Shown: positions 35,917 to 44,118 of the stretch, piece after piece | Layout: each line of letters starts with the position of its first letter | Position numbering within the stretch: position 1 is the first letter of the stretch | Assembly (NCBI GenBank): GCA_024256265.1 | Contig: JACGUK010000003.1 | Span: 1 to 64,000 of the forward strand | Origin: an archaeon | GTDB taxonomy: Archaea > Thermoproteota > Nitrososphaeria > Nitrososphaerales > JACAEJ01 | Length of the DNA stretch: 64,000 nt | Direction: 5' to 3' | Program-made: the position numbers and the translations under genes | Notes under the pieces: model-generated | Seen by the model: the letters and a program-made list of their open reading frames with translations, nothing else | What the model was told of the DNA's origin: nothing | Database searches by the model: none

Positions 35917-35932
35917 TTTAACTTTAGTTAAA
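35917..35932. promoter_or_regulatory. Palindrome 1 in the regulator/cbiM intergenic region
   Basis: TTTAAC-TTTA-GTTAAA is a perfect inverted repeat with 6-bp arms and a 4-bp centre, immediately upstream of the regulator start codon on the minus strand. Candidate autoregulatory operator. Confidence 0.5.
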
Positions 35933-35938
35933 CAAAGG

Positions 35939-35946
35939 TTTATAAA
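35939..35946 (+). promoter_or_regulatory. TATA box for cbiM operon
   Basis: TTTATAAA lies about 35 nt before the cbiM ATG, at the expected distance for a short leader. The second palindrome falls just downstream, between TATA and the start codon. Confidence 0.55.
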
Positions 35947-35951
35947 TCTTT

Positions 35952-35968
35952 GGTTGGATTATCCAACC
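35952..35968. promoter_or_regulatory. Palindrome 2, probable operator of the cobalt importer operon
   Basis: GGTTGGA-TTA-TCCAACC is a perfect inverted repeat with 7-bp arms and a 3-bp centre. It sits between the TATA box (35939) and the cbiM ribosome-binding site GGGGAGG (35969 onwards). A bound dimeric HTH protein here would block transcription start. Confidence 0.6.
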
Positions 35969-35980
35969 GGGGAGGATTAA

Positions 35981-36673
35981 ATGCATATCATGGAAGGTTT
36001 TCTACCTCATCCATGGTGGGAGATCTGGTATGTGATTTCTATTGTGATCATAACTTACGGTATCTATCGGCTTTCTGAGGTCACAAAGAAGCTTCCTGAA
36101 GCTAAGCCGCTTCTTGCTTTGATGGGTGCATTCATCTTTGTGCTTTCAGCTCTGAAGCTTCCTTCGGTAACTGGTAGCTGTTCACATCCGACTGGCTCGG
36201 GTTTGGCTGCTGTAGTATTTGGACCTGCGATCGCTTCAGTTCTCTCAATGATCGCCTTGTTGTTCCAGGCTTTGCTGTTGGCGCATGGAGGCCTGACCAC
36301 CCTTGGTGCAAACACCTTCTCAATGGGAATAGTCGGGCCGGTTGTAGCTTACTTGATATGGGTCGCCTGTAAGAAGGCGCGACTGCCAACTTCAGCTGGA
36401 ATCTTTCTTGCCGCTGCTTTGGGAGACTTGTTTACCTATGTTACCACATCGGTCCAGCTTGCTCTCGTTTTTCCAACAGCAGCAGGCTTCTTTGATGCTT
36501 TTTTGAAGTTCGGAGCCATCTTTGCGATCACACAGATTCCGTTAGCTATCGGTGAAGGCATTCTTGCAATCTTTCTCTTTGACTTTTTGGCTAAGTACAA
36601 GGGGCAACTTCTCGCCTTGATGAAGGTGATTAGCTTGCCTATTACTGCACATGAGCAGGAGGAGAAGGAATAG
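35981..36673 (+). CDS. cbiM: Cobalt ECF transporter substrate-binding subunit CbiM
   Basis: 230 residues, about seven helices. The N-terminal MHIMEGFLP supplies the metal-binding amino-terminal Met-His, diagnostic for CbiM/NikM. Segments SCSHPTGSGLAAVVFGP and TTLGANTFSMGI are also typical. It binds Co2+ and docks on CbiQO. First gene of cbiMNQO-nicO; base composition here is richer in G+C than most of the window, which may signal transfer. ATG start. Confidence 0.94.
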   Translation: MHIMEGFLPHPWWEIWYVISIVIITYGIYRLSEVTKKLPEAKPLLALMGAFIFVLSALKLPSVTGSCSHPTGSGLAAVVFGPAIASVLSMIALLFQALLLAHGGLTTLGANTFSMGIVGPVVAYLIWVACKKARLPTSAGIFLAAALGDLFTYVTTSVQLALVFPTAAGFFDAFLKFGAIFAITQIPLAIGEGILAIFLFDFLAKYKGQLLALMKVISLPITAHEQEEKE

Positions 36674-36942
36674 TGAAGACCAAGCACGTTGTCCTAATCA
36701 TAGTGATGTTGGCTCTCTTTATCACACCCTTTGTTATTTCTCCGTCAGCAAAATATGGTGGTGCAGACAGCGCCGTAGAAGAGTTGATCTCGAACCAAGG
36801 TTATGAGCCTTGGTTCAGCCCGATCTGGGAACCGCCTAGCAGTGAAATAGAAAGCTTGCTGTTCGCACTCCAAGCATCTATAGGAGCTATCATCATAGGA
36901 TACTTTATTGGATTCGAGAAGGGAAAGAGAGCAAAAAAATAA
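36673..36942 (+). CDS. cbiN: Cobalt transport accessory subunit CbiN
   Basis: 89 residues with two helices (about 5-22 and 64-82) and an extracytoplasmic loop containing the CbiN pattern YGGADSAVEELI. It works with CbiM in metal loading. GTG start shares one base with the cbiM stop codon. Confidence 0.9.
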   Translation: MKTKHVVLIIVMLALFITPFVISPSAKYGGADSAVEELISNQGYEPWFSPIWEPPSSEIESLLFALQASIGAIIIGYFIGFEKGKRAKK

Positions 36943-36980
36943 GGTGCACATAAATTTGACTATTAGAGGAGATAGAAAGC

Positions 36981-37781
36981 ATGATGAGCTTTGGTAATCT
37001 ATGTGCACAAATTGACAGATGTGCTTATACAAATGCTCTAGCAAAGAGCAGCCCAGCAACAAAGGTTTTCTTTGCGCTCTCAGCACTCATATTAAGCGTC
37101 TCGTCACCGTCGCCATTAGTGCCAATAATCGTATTCTTAACGACTACTACTTTGCTGTTACACTTTGCCAAGATACCAGCTCACTTCTATTCGAGCTTGC
37201 TGGTGTACCCGACTATAATAGTTGCCGTAAGTTGCTTCATTATCGCCTTGTTCTTCGGCTACGGAGAGCCCCTCACAGAGATCGTTTTACCTTGGTTTAG
37301 ATGGACTGTTTTCAAAAGTGGTGTTATGATGGGTGTTACTACATTTTTCAGAGTTGAGGGTGCTCTTTCTTGCCTGTATTTCCTTGTGTTAACAACCTCA
37401 ATGACAGATATTTTCATCACCCTTCGACGAGCACATATACCAAGGATTTTGATTGAGATGTCTTTGCTGATTTATCGGTACATATTTGCTTTCATGGAAG
37501 TTGTAGCACAGATGTACACTGCTCAGAAGCTTCGACTTGGGTATTCAAGCTGGCAGAAGAGAATTCGATCTACAGCGTTACTTGCAGGAAACCTCTTCAT
37601 CAGAACCTTGGAACAAGGAGAACACACTTTCATGGCTATGAACGCTAGGGGGTATGACGGTAGTATTCGAACTCTGGATGATCTTCCTCGACCTGGAAGG
37701 ATCTCTCTAATAGGAATCATTTTCTTTGACACTATCCTCGTATTCGTAACCCTTTTTATGATGAATCTTTCGATCATGTGA
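36981..37781 (+). CDS. cbiQ: ECF transporter transmembrane subunit CbiQ
   Basis: 266 residues, several helices. The coupling-helix Ala-Arg-Gly motif is in MAMNARGYDG near 217; another cytoplasmic contact lies around LRRAHIPRILIEM near 152. It transmits ATP hydrolysis by CbiO to CbiM. ATG start; 38 nt after cbiN and 6 nt before cbiO. Confidence 0.92.
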   Translation: MMSFGNLCAQIDRCAYTNALAKSSPATKVFFALSALILSVSSPSPLVPIIVFLTTTTLLLHFAKIPAHFYSSLLVYPTIIVAVSCFIIALFFGYGEPLTEIVLPWFRWTVFKSGVMMGVTTFFRVEGALSCLYFLVLTTSMTDIFITLRRAHIPRILIEMSLLIYRYIFAFMEVVAQMYTAQKLRLGYSSWQKRIRSTALLAGNLFIRTLEQGEHTFMAMNARGYDGSIRTLDDLPRPGRISLIGIIFFDTILVFVTLFMMNLSIM

Positions 37782-37787
37782 TTAAAG

Positions 37788-38660
37788 ATGCTTTTTCGAT
37801 TAGAAAATGTATCATACCGCTATTCGGACGGGACTCTTGCATTAGATGGAGTGTCGTTAAGTTTTGCGAAGGGGGAAAGAATAGTCCTATTAGGCCCCAA
37901 TGGTTCTGGGAAGACGACGCTTCTCCTTCACTTGAACGGAATCTTGAGACCGACTTCTGGCAAGATCTACTTTGAAGATAAGCCCTTAGAATATACATCT
38001 AAATCCTTATTCAATCTTAGAAGGCGAGTAGGCTACGTCTTTCAAGACCCGAATGATCAACTTTTTGCGCCTACTGTAAAACAGGATGTTGCCTTCGGAC
38101 CCTTGAATCTTGGTCAACCAATTGACAAAGTCAAAAAATCTGTCGATGAAGCTCTTAGGATTGTTGGTATGGCTGAATACGCTGATAAGCCTCCACACTT
38201 TCTAAGTCTGGGTCAAAAGAAGCGTGTTGCACTGGCAGGAGTGCTTGCAATGCACCCTGAGGTTCTTGTGATGGATGAACCTATATCGAATCTGGATCCA
38301 AGAGTTGCTAGCGAGATACTGCACCTACTTCTCCAGCTAAATCAAGAGTCGGGGCTTACTTTAATATTGGCCACCCATGACGTGGATATGGTCCCCTTAT
38401 TCGCTAACAAACTTCACATCCTGAGTAAAGGGAAGATTGTATTAGAAGGTTCACCTGAGGAAATCTTCTCAAATACGGAATTGATCAGAAGCATCAACTT
38501 ACGTTCTCCTAGAATAACTCACCTTTTTGAGATTCTAAGGAGGAAAAACCATCTTCCAATAAATAAACGGCTTCCTCTTACTATTGGTGAAGCTAGAAAA
38601 GAGATATTGGGGCTTCTAAATGTTAAAATGAATAACAAAGGAAAGGCAGATTCTACATGA
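37788..38660 (+). CDS. cbiO: ECF transporter ATPase CbiO
   Basis: 290 residues. Walker A LLGPNGSGKTTLL near 34, Q-loop VFQDPNDQLFAPT near 85, signature LSLGQKKRVALAG near 141, Walker B VLVMDEPISNLDP near 163 and H-loop ATHD near 196. It powers cobalt import. The C-terminal tail (PLTIGEARKEILGLL near 266) reappears in a remnant at 39361-39510. Overlaps the next gene by 4 nt. Confidence 0.94.
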   Translation: MLFRLENVSYRYSDGTLALDGVSLSFAKGERIVLLGPNGSGKTTLLLHLNGILRPTSGKIYFEDKPLEYTSKSLFNLRRRVGYVFQDPNDQLFAPTVKQDVAFGPLNLGQPIDKVKKSVDEALRIVGMAEYADKPPHFLSLGQKKRVALAGVLAMHPEVLVMDEPISNLDPRVASEILHLLLQLNQESGLTLILATHDVDMVPLFANKLHILSKGKIVLEGSPEEIFSNTELIRSINLRSPRITHLFEILRRKNHLPINKRLPLTIGEARKEILGLLNVKMNNKGKADST

Positions 38661-39364
38661 GCTCTTTTGAAGCCTCTCTAATAGGGGTGATTATGATAGG
38701 CTTATTGCATGGATTAGAGCCTGGGCATGGTTGGCCTATAGCCCTTCTTTACTCTGCAAGGACGGTTAGGCCAACATTCTACGCTTTCATCAGTTCAGGG
38801 ATAATCTCATTTTTCCACTTCATATCATCTATAGCTGTTGTAGGGGTTTATCTTTTGGTGAGCAATCTGATAAATTTTGTGAGCCCAATTCTTAGATATA
38901 TTGCCTTTATAGCATTAGTACTATTGGCTTTTAGGCTTCTTACAGAGAGGGTTAAAGATGAGTTTAAGGCTCAGCATGGACACTTTCATGACAATATCAA
39001 AGATATTGAGCATGAGCATGAACATGAGCACCCTGGAGTTGGTCGTCATACCCATATACACCATCATGCAAAGCGTATTATTCTCAGCTTATGGGGGATA
39101 GCAAGTTTCGCCTTTTTTCTTGGCTTCGCTCATGAAGAAGAGTTCGCCCTTCTCGCCTTGGCAATTGGTGGAGTCAACCCGTTTTTCTTGATGGTAGCCT
39201 ACGCATCATCGGTAACCGTGAGCCTCGTAGGGATCACTATCATTGGAATGAAGATGTATGAGAAAGTCAGGGCAAGAGTTGGCAGATATGAAAAATACAT
39301 ACCTAAGATAAGTGGTTTTGTTCTTCTAGCACTGGCTATTGGACTAATTATAGGTTTGCCTTGA
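38657..39364 (+). CDS. NicO/RcnA-like cobalt-nickel permease with His-rich loop
   Basis: 235 residues, about six helices. The HGLEPGHGW motif near 19 is typical of NicO-type proteins; between helices 3 and 4 is a long His-rich cytoplasmic loop (HGHFHD, then EHEHEHEHPG and HTHIHHH, near 112-141). It may move Co or Ni, either as a second importer or as an exporter that avoids overload. ATG start inside the end of cbiO (4-nt overlap). Confidence 0.82.
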   Translation: MSSFEASLIGVIMIGLLHGLEPGHGWPIALLYSARTVRPTFYAFISSGIISFFHFISSIAVVGVYLLVSNLINFVSPILRYIAFIALVLLAFRLLTERVKDEFKAQHGHFHDNIKDIEHEHEHEHPGVGRHTHIHHHAKRIILSLWGIASFAFFLGFAHEEEFALLALAIGGVNPFFLMVAYASSVTVSLVGITIIGMKMYEKVRARVGRYEKYIPKISGFVLLALAIGLIIGLP

Positions 39365-39510
39365 TTAAGGATGAATCAGGCAATGGAAGTAAGGATGTGA
39401 TAAAGAAAAGAACTAATCTCATGAATGATTCACTTCTTCTCAAAGTTGGTGAAGCTAGAAGGGAAATCTTAATCTTCGTTAAGTTTACCTACAAAATCAT
39501 AACCTCTTGA
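39361..39510 (+). pseudogene. Remnant of a second cbiO 3' end
   Basis: An open stretch from TTG 39361 (or ATG 39421) to TGA 39508 encodes SLLLKVGEARREILIFV, matching the cbiO tail PLTIGEARKEILGLL including the preceding basic segment (KKRTNL against RRKNHL). DNA over GGTGAAGCTAGAA is identical to cbiO near 38590. It looks like the tail of a duplicated or exchanged cbiO whose body has been lost. It overlaps the end of cbiH. Confidence 0.5.
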
Positions 39511-40314
39511 TGTAACCATTCTTTGATTAATGATGCGAGTTGTCGAATTTCCTATAATGATCGTAGTAACCATGTCTACTCCATGAGCTAGCAGTTCCTT
39601 GAGGGTTGTAATTATGGTCTCCTCTCCTTTTCTTCCTGCTCTTTTTACTATGCCTACAGGAGTGCTCGGTTTTCTATATTCAAGCAATATTTTATGAGCT
39701 TTAGCTAATGGCTCTTTTCGCCCTTGACTTTGAGGGTTATACAAAACGATTACGAAATCAGCATCAGCAGCTGCTCTTAATCTTTTCTCGATTAAATTCC
39801 AAGGTATTAAAATGTCACTAAGGCTTATTACGACAAAATCTCCCATTAGAGGAGCCCCAAGCGTTGCAGCTGCAACATTAGCTGCTGTTATACCTGGAAC
39901 AATCTCTATTTGAATATTTGCTTTTTCACGCTCAGCAACTTCTAACACTAAGCCAGCCATGCCATAGATCCCAGGATCTCCACTACTGATAACAGCAACC
40001 CTCTTATTCTCTAAAGCTTTCATTACAGCTATCTTAGCCCTCTCGATCTCTTGCCCCATCTTACCGGTAATAACTTCAATATTACGTTTGATGATGGACT
40101 GAATTAACTTCACATAAGTTTCATATCCTATGATAACTTCTGCAGTTTCTATTTCTTGCTTGGCTTTAGGCGTCATATGCTCAAGGGCGCCGGGTCCGAT
40201 ACCGACTACAGCTATTCGCCCTCTGCTATGGCTACTGTCACACCTTTTACTTTCATCTTCTTGAGGATCAGCTTTGCTTTTTTCCCTGCAACCATTAAAG
40301 CTACTCGTTCGCAT
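39469..40314 (-). CDS. cbiH: Cobalt-precorrin-3B C17-methyltransferase CbiH (ring contraction)
   Basis: A tetrapyrrole methylase (GRIAVVGIGPG near 32, then SSGDPGIYGMAG near 111, and VIVLYNPQSQGR near 195). CbiH methylates C17 and contracts the ring. The methylase domain really begins at about residue 32; the preceding frame overlaps cbiG by 103 nt and contains no other ATG, GTG or TTG, so the start is either the ATG at 40314 or a non-standard codon near 40220. Last gene of the minus-strand cobalamin operon. Confidence 0.92.
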   Translation of the reverse strand: MRTSSFNGCREKSKADPQEDESKRCDSSHSRGRIAVVGIGPGALEHMTPKAKQEIETAEVIIGYETYVKLIQSIIKRNIEVITGKMGQEIERAKIAVMKALENKRVAVISSGDPGIYGMAGLVLEVAEREKANIQIEIVPGITAANVAAATLGAPLMGDFVVISLSDILIPWNLIEKRLRAAADADFVIVLYNPQSQGRKEPLAKAHKILLEYRKPSTPVGIVKRAGRKGEETIITTLKELLAHGVDMVTTIIIGNSTTRIINQRMVTSRGYDFVGKLNED

Positions 40315-41297
40315 ACTCCTCCAACCCCAATCTTCTGCTCAACTAATTTTGAGTCAGGAGAAAGATCAGGATGCTTAAAAGAGCGAAGGGCATTAATACT
40401 GACAAAATCAAGGTTTAACCCTAATCTCTTAGCTGCGTTTACTATACTTGAAGAATCCTTCTTAACATCAATTGTAGCTAAGCAGTCCACTCTTTCCAAT
40501 GGTATGTTCACTTGCGTTAGAGCAAAATCCACTGCTTCTATCACCTCGTTTTCACTTACGTCTTTTCTTGAGCCTATACCGATAGTTATCTTCTGAGGCT
40601 TTAGGATTATAGCTGGTTTCTTCAACTCGTTCTGTAGTATCTCTTCTTTTGTAATTATTATGCCTGCATCGAAATCTTTTACGATCTCCATCGCTCTTTC
40701 AGCGTTTTTTGCCATCTTGATCTCATAGTCCGAAATTTTATTCATTAGGACTTTAACATCTCCTGTCAAAACCATAACTAACCTTTCTCCGTTTACTATT
40801 GCAGAGTTTACAGCGGTGAGGCTTTCAGGGTTCTTGATTTCACAATGCAAATTCCTCGCTAACTCTTCAACACTCTTCTTTCCCATTACCTCAGATGCTG
40901 TAGTAATGACAGGCATAGCCCCTATCCCATTAGCTATTAACCTTGTCAGCTCGTTAGCTCCTCCATAGTGCCCTGATAGTAAGCTAATTACAAATCTCCC
41001 AGAATCATCGACACACACTATAGCAGGGTCACTCATCTTGCTCTTCAAACAAGGGGCTATAGTCCTGACAATGATTCCAGTAGTCATAACAGCCACTATG
41101 GCATCTACCTTGCCAAAGATATCTTTGACAAATTCCCTTAACTTCTTGTCTAACGGGACGATTCCTTTCTGAGCATACTTTTTAGGCGCAAATATAGTGC
41201 ACCTTAATTTCATCTTGCCCAATACATCCTTAATCTTGAATGCGGTTTTTACTCCTTGCCTAGTGAGGGTAAGAACGGCTATACTTCTATGGAACAT
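40212..41297 (-). CDS. cbiG: Cobalt-precorrin-5A hydrolase CbiG
   Basis: About 361 residues. The N-terminal domain has VMTTGIIVRTIAP near 70 and SLLSGHYGGANELTRLIA near 105; the C-terminal domain is the CbiG/CobE fold (IGIGSRKDVSENEVIEAVD, then KRLGLNLDFVSINAL). It opens the delta-lactone, releasing acetaldehyde. Start chosen among three ATG codons at 41303-41297, inside the cbiF end region. Confidence 0.93.
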   Translation of the reverse strand: MFHRSIAVLTLTRQGVKTAFKIKDVLGKMKLRCTIFAPKKYAQKGIVPLDKKLREFVKDIFGKVDAIVAVMTTGIIVRTIAPCLKSKMSDPAIVCVDDSGRFVISLLSGHYGGANELTRLIANGIGAMPVITTASEVMGKKSVEELARNLHCEIKNPESLTAVNSAIVNGERLVMVLTGDVKVLMNKISDYEIKMAKNAERAMEIVKDFDAGIIITKEEILQNELKKPAIILKPQKITIGIGSRKDVSENEVIEAVDFALTQVNIPLERVDCLATIDVKKDSSSIVNAAKRLGLNLDFVSINALRSFKHPDLSPDSKLVEQKIGVGGVCERVALMVAGKKAKLILKKMKVKGVTVAIAEGE

Positions 41298-42060
41298 CAT
41301 CATCGCCTTTACGATAGCCATGAGTGAATGAAGGATCATAAAGCTTCGAATAATCGTAAGCCTTGGGGTTCAAAACTTCTCCTACTAAGATCAAAGCCGT
41401 TTCCTTTATTCCTGCCTCCTTAACCTTTCCGACTATATCATTCAATGTACCTTTGACGATCTTCTCTTCTCGCCATGAAGCCCTATATACTACTGCTACG
41501 GGTGTATCTTTTGAGTAGCCTCCTTGTTCGATCTCTTTTATGACTGAATCTATATGCTGAACACCTAAGAAGATGGCCATGGTTGTTCTATGCTTTGCCA
41601 ATTCTCTTATGCTTTCAGATTCTGGTACAGGGGTCCTACCCTTAGGTCTAGTTATTATAACAGTCTGAGAAATGTTTGGTAATGTTAATTCTCTTTTTAA
41701 GCTTGCAGCTGCAGCGAACAAGGAACTCACTCCTGGGACTATCTCACACTCTATCCCTTCTTTTGCAAGAAAGTCCAATTGCTCCTGCAAGGCGCCATAA
41801 ATGCTAGGATCGCCATCATGCACTCTTGTAACGAGCTTACCCTCTCTCACTGCTTTTACCATTATTTTTAAGATCTCTTCCCGATTCATAATAGCACTGT
41901 CATAAAGCTTAACATCTGGCTTGGTGAACTTGAGTATTTCAGGATTTAAGAGTGAGCCAGCGTAAATGACTAAATCTGCTTTTTCAAGAATTTTCTTCCC
42001 TTTGAGGGTTATTAGTTCAGGATCCCCGGGACCTGCACCGATGAAGATAACTTTACTCAT
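41287..42060 (-). CDS. cbiF: Cobalt-precorrin-4 C11-methyltransferase CbiF
   Basis: About 257 residues. Tetrapyrrole methylase motifs: FIGAGPGDPELITLKG at the start, DLVIYAGSLLNPEIL near 28, VHDGDPSIYGAL near 80, and PGVSSLFAAAASLKRELTLP near 108, all CbiF/CobM-like. It adds the C11 methyl from SAM. ATG at 42060 follows the cbiL stop by 13 nt; the frame opens earlier, inside cbiL. Confidence 0.94.
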   Translation of the reverse strand: MSKVIFIGAGPGDPELITLKGKKILEKADLVIYAGSLLNPEILKFTKPDVKLYDSAIMNREEILKIMVKAVREGKLVTRVHDGDPSIYGALQEQLDFLAKEGIECEIVPGVSSLFAAAASLKRELTLPNISQTVIITRPKGRTPVPESESIRELAKHRTTMAIFLGVQHIDSVIKEIEQGGYSKDTPVAVVYRASWREEKIVKGTLNDIVGKVKEAGIKETALILVGEVLNPKAYDYSKLYDPSFTHGYRKGDDDVP

Positions 42061-42073
42061 ATTACACTCAACT

Positions 42074-42823
42074 CTATTTTCTGTTACTTTGAAGTTCAAT
42101 CCTTTTTATTATTACCATTGAAAAATAATCTTCATAAATATCCCAGCTTTGCACATCGATGAGCTTTCCAATCATTAACTTTTCTTTGGGCATCGTGCAT
42201 CTCTTGGCTAAGACAATGGTAGATTTCTTTGTGAATCCAGCTCTCTCTAAAATTGGAACCAGATCTTTTAAGCGCTGAGCACCTTTCATGAAAACAAAGT
42301 TGTCTATGTATTTAGCCATTTCTTCGATCTGTTTTGAATCAAAGTCAGAGGGAATGATTACAACTGCTTCGTCTCTTTCAGCAAGGGGTATCTTGGAACT
42401 TGCGGCACAAGCAGTCAAAGATGTGATGCCAGGTATTATTTCAAGTTTGACTTCAGGGTACCTTTCCTTCATGCTTTGGTAAAGGTAAATAAATGTGCTG
42501 TAAAACATAGGGTCACCTAACGTGATGAAAGCGATTGTATTGCCGTTTTTAGCCTTCTCAGCTATAATATCAGCATTTCTAGCCCATGATCTTTTAAGCT
42601 CAGATTCGTCCTTCGTCATAGGGAAAACTAACTCAAGTACTTCAGGCGGTCTTTCCCTCTTCTCTAAGATATGCTTAACCATGGCAAGAGCCATGCTGGG
42701 CTTCTCTACATGAGCCTTTGGGACGCATATCACATCTGCCGTCTTTAACGTTTTTACAGCCTTGATAGTAATGAGTTCAGGATCGCCAGGACCTATACCA
42801 ATTCCTATGACTTTACCTGCCAA
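42074..42823 (-). CDS. cbiL: Cobalt-factor II C20-methyltransferase CbiL
   Basis: About 249 residues. IGIGIGPGDPELITIKAV at the start, FITLGDPMFYSTFIYL near 105, and IIPGITSLTACAASSKIPLAE near 133 are CbiL/CobI-like. It methylates C20. TTG at 42823 is preferred because AAGGTGA sits 5 nt upstream; GTG at 42832 is inside that site. 10 nt after cbiT. Confidence 0.92.
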   Translation of the reverse strand: MAGKVIGIGIGPGDPELITIKAVKTLKTADVICVPKAHVEKPSMALAMVKHILEKRERPPEVLELVFPMTKDESELKRSWARNADIIAEKAKNGNTIAFITLGDPMFYSTFIYLYQSMKERYPEVKLEIIPGITSLTACAASSKIPLAERDEAVVIIPSDFDSKQIEEMAKYIDNFVFMKGAQRLKDLVPILERAGFTKKSTIVLAKRCTMPKEKLMIGKLIDVQSWDIYEDYFSMVIIKRIELQSNRK

Positions 42824-42833
42824 GCTTTTCACC

Positions 42834-43427
42834 TTAAGCTTTCGTAGCCGATATAATCGTAACTGGATTCCTTGCCAGCATCATCATCCCAGTGCCTATC
42901 TCTCTCCCTTTAGCCACGAAAACCTGTGTAACATCTATATCTTTAAATTTCAGCTTTTTGATCTCATCTAAAGCCGTATAACCTGTCTCTAATAGGACTG
43001 TGTTTACGACTATCCGACCATCTTTCTTCAGCTTTTCATAAGAAGCCCTTATCACTTCTCTTAAAGATGAGCTTCCTCCTATGATAACAGAATCGACCTT
43101 CGGTAGATTCGACATAACTTCAGGAGCCTTTCCATATATCACTTGCACGATACTTTGGATACCAAATTTTGCTACATTCTCTTTGGTCAATCTGATGGGT
43201 TCTTCATCCTCATCTATTGCAAAGACCTTACCATTTTTGGCTACTTGAAGGGCTGCCTCAATAGTTAAGCTACCTGTACCACAACCAACATCTATAACGT
43301 AAGAACCTTCACAAAGACGGGCCTTCGAGATTGTTAGCACTCTTATCTCTTCCTTTGTGGGTCCAGGGACTTTATCACTTCGTGTAAATAATTCATCAGG
43401 AATCCCAGGAGTTCTGCAAACCCACAT
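42834..43427 (-). CDS. cbiT: Cobalt-precorrin-6B C15-methyltransferase, decarboxylating, CbiT
   Basis: About 197 residues, a class I SAM methyltransferase: PGIPDELFTRSDKVPGPTKEE at the start is CbiT-typical; SAM motif I is VIDVGCGTGSLTIE near 46. It works with CbiE on C15 and C5 and removes the C12 acetate carboxyl. ATG at 43427 follows GTGATC; GTG at 43436 is the alternative start. Confidence 0.93.
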   Translation of the reverse strand: MWVCRTPGIPDELFTRSDKVPGPTKEEIRVLTISKARLCEGSYVIDVGCGTGSLTIEAALQVAKNGKVFAIDEDEEPIRLTKENVAKFGIQSIVQVIYGKAPEVMSNLPKVDSVIIGGSSSLREVIRASYEKLKKDGRIVVNTVLLETGYTALDEIKKLKFKDIDVTQVFVAKGREIGTGMMMLARNPVTIISATKA

Positions 43428-43461
43428 ATCGATCACTTTTAACTACTCTAATAGCTCTGTT

Positions 43462-44118
43462 TTAATGACGCCCTCTAACGACCATTACGCATAATGGACC
43501 GAGATCAAGCTTCAACACTCTTTCTAAGGTGCCCATAATAATCTTCTCGTTAAGAAGGGTTAGATTCTCGCATACAACAACAGGTGTTTCTTTACTGATC
43601 CCATTATTAATAAGAAACTTTGCAATCTCATTAGGAGGAAAAGACTTAGGATCTGGAAGGAGCATGACATTTCTCCCCTCTTTAACAGCTTTGGCTAGCC
43701 TCATCATTTTTTCATGGCTTGCTCCTTCATGGAAGCTAAATAGATCAATCTCATCCCAGCATATATGAAGGCGAGCTGCGCATATTTGTATTGAACTTAT
43801 GCCAGGGATTACATCAACCCTGACATCTTCTGTTATATTATTCAAGACTGGTCTTAAAAGACCAGAGAAGCCAGGATCTCCTGTCGATAATACCGCTACT
43901 GTTTTACCTATCTTAGCAGACTCAATTGCATATTTGAGGGCTTCACCTACGTTCTTACCAGTTAAGGGTAACACTTCTCCTTTTATGTCTTCTAGAAATA
44001 AGCTTAAGGCCCTTTCAGCTCCTACAACGAGATGAGCATTCTGCACAGCCTTTCTAGCTATCGGGGTTATGTAATCTGGCGAGCCTGGACCTACCCCAAT
44101 TACATATATCTTATCCAT
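43462..44118 (-). CDS. cbiE: Cobalt-precorrin-7 C5-methyltransferase CbiE
   Basis: About 218 residues. YVIGVGPGSPDYITPIA at the start, VVGAERALSLF near 32, VLSTGDPGFSGLL near 78, and the terminal VMVVRG. Class III tetrapyrrole methylase. ATG at 44118 overlaps the cbiD end by 8 nt; the longer frame upstream lies inside cbiD. Separate from cbiT, unlike the bacterial CobL fusion. Confidence 0.92.
   Translation of the reverse strand: MDKIYVIGVGPGSPDYITPIARKAVQNAHLVVGAERALSLFLEDIKGEVLPLTGKNVGEALKYAIESAKIGKTVAVLSTGDPGFSGLLRPVLNNITEDVRVDVIPGISSIQICAARLHICWDEIDLFSFHEGASHEKMMRLAKAVKEGRNVMLLPDPKSFPPNEIAKFLINNGISKETPVVVCENLTLLNEKIIMGTLERVLKLDLGPLCVMVVRGRH

Noticed and set aside
36064..36389. Overlapping minus-strand ORFs of 80-85 codons inside cbiM
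   Set aside because: They are shadows of the cbiM reading frame; sequences are Pro/Arg/Ser-rich with no domain, and cbiM is certain.
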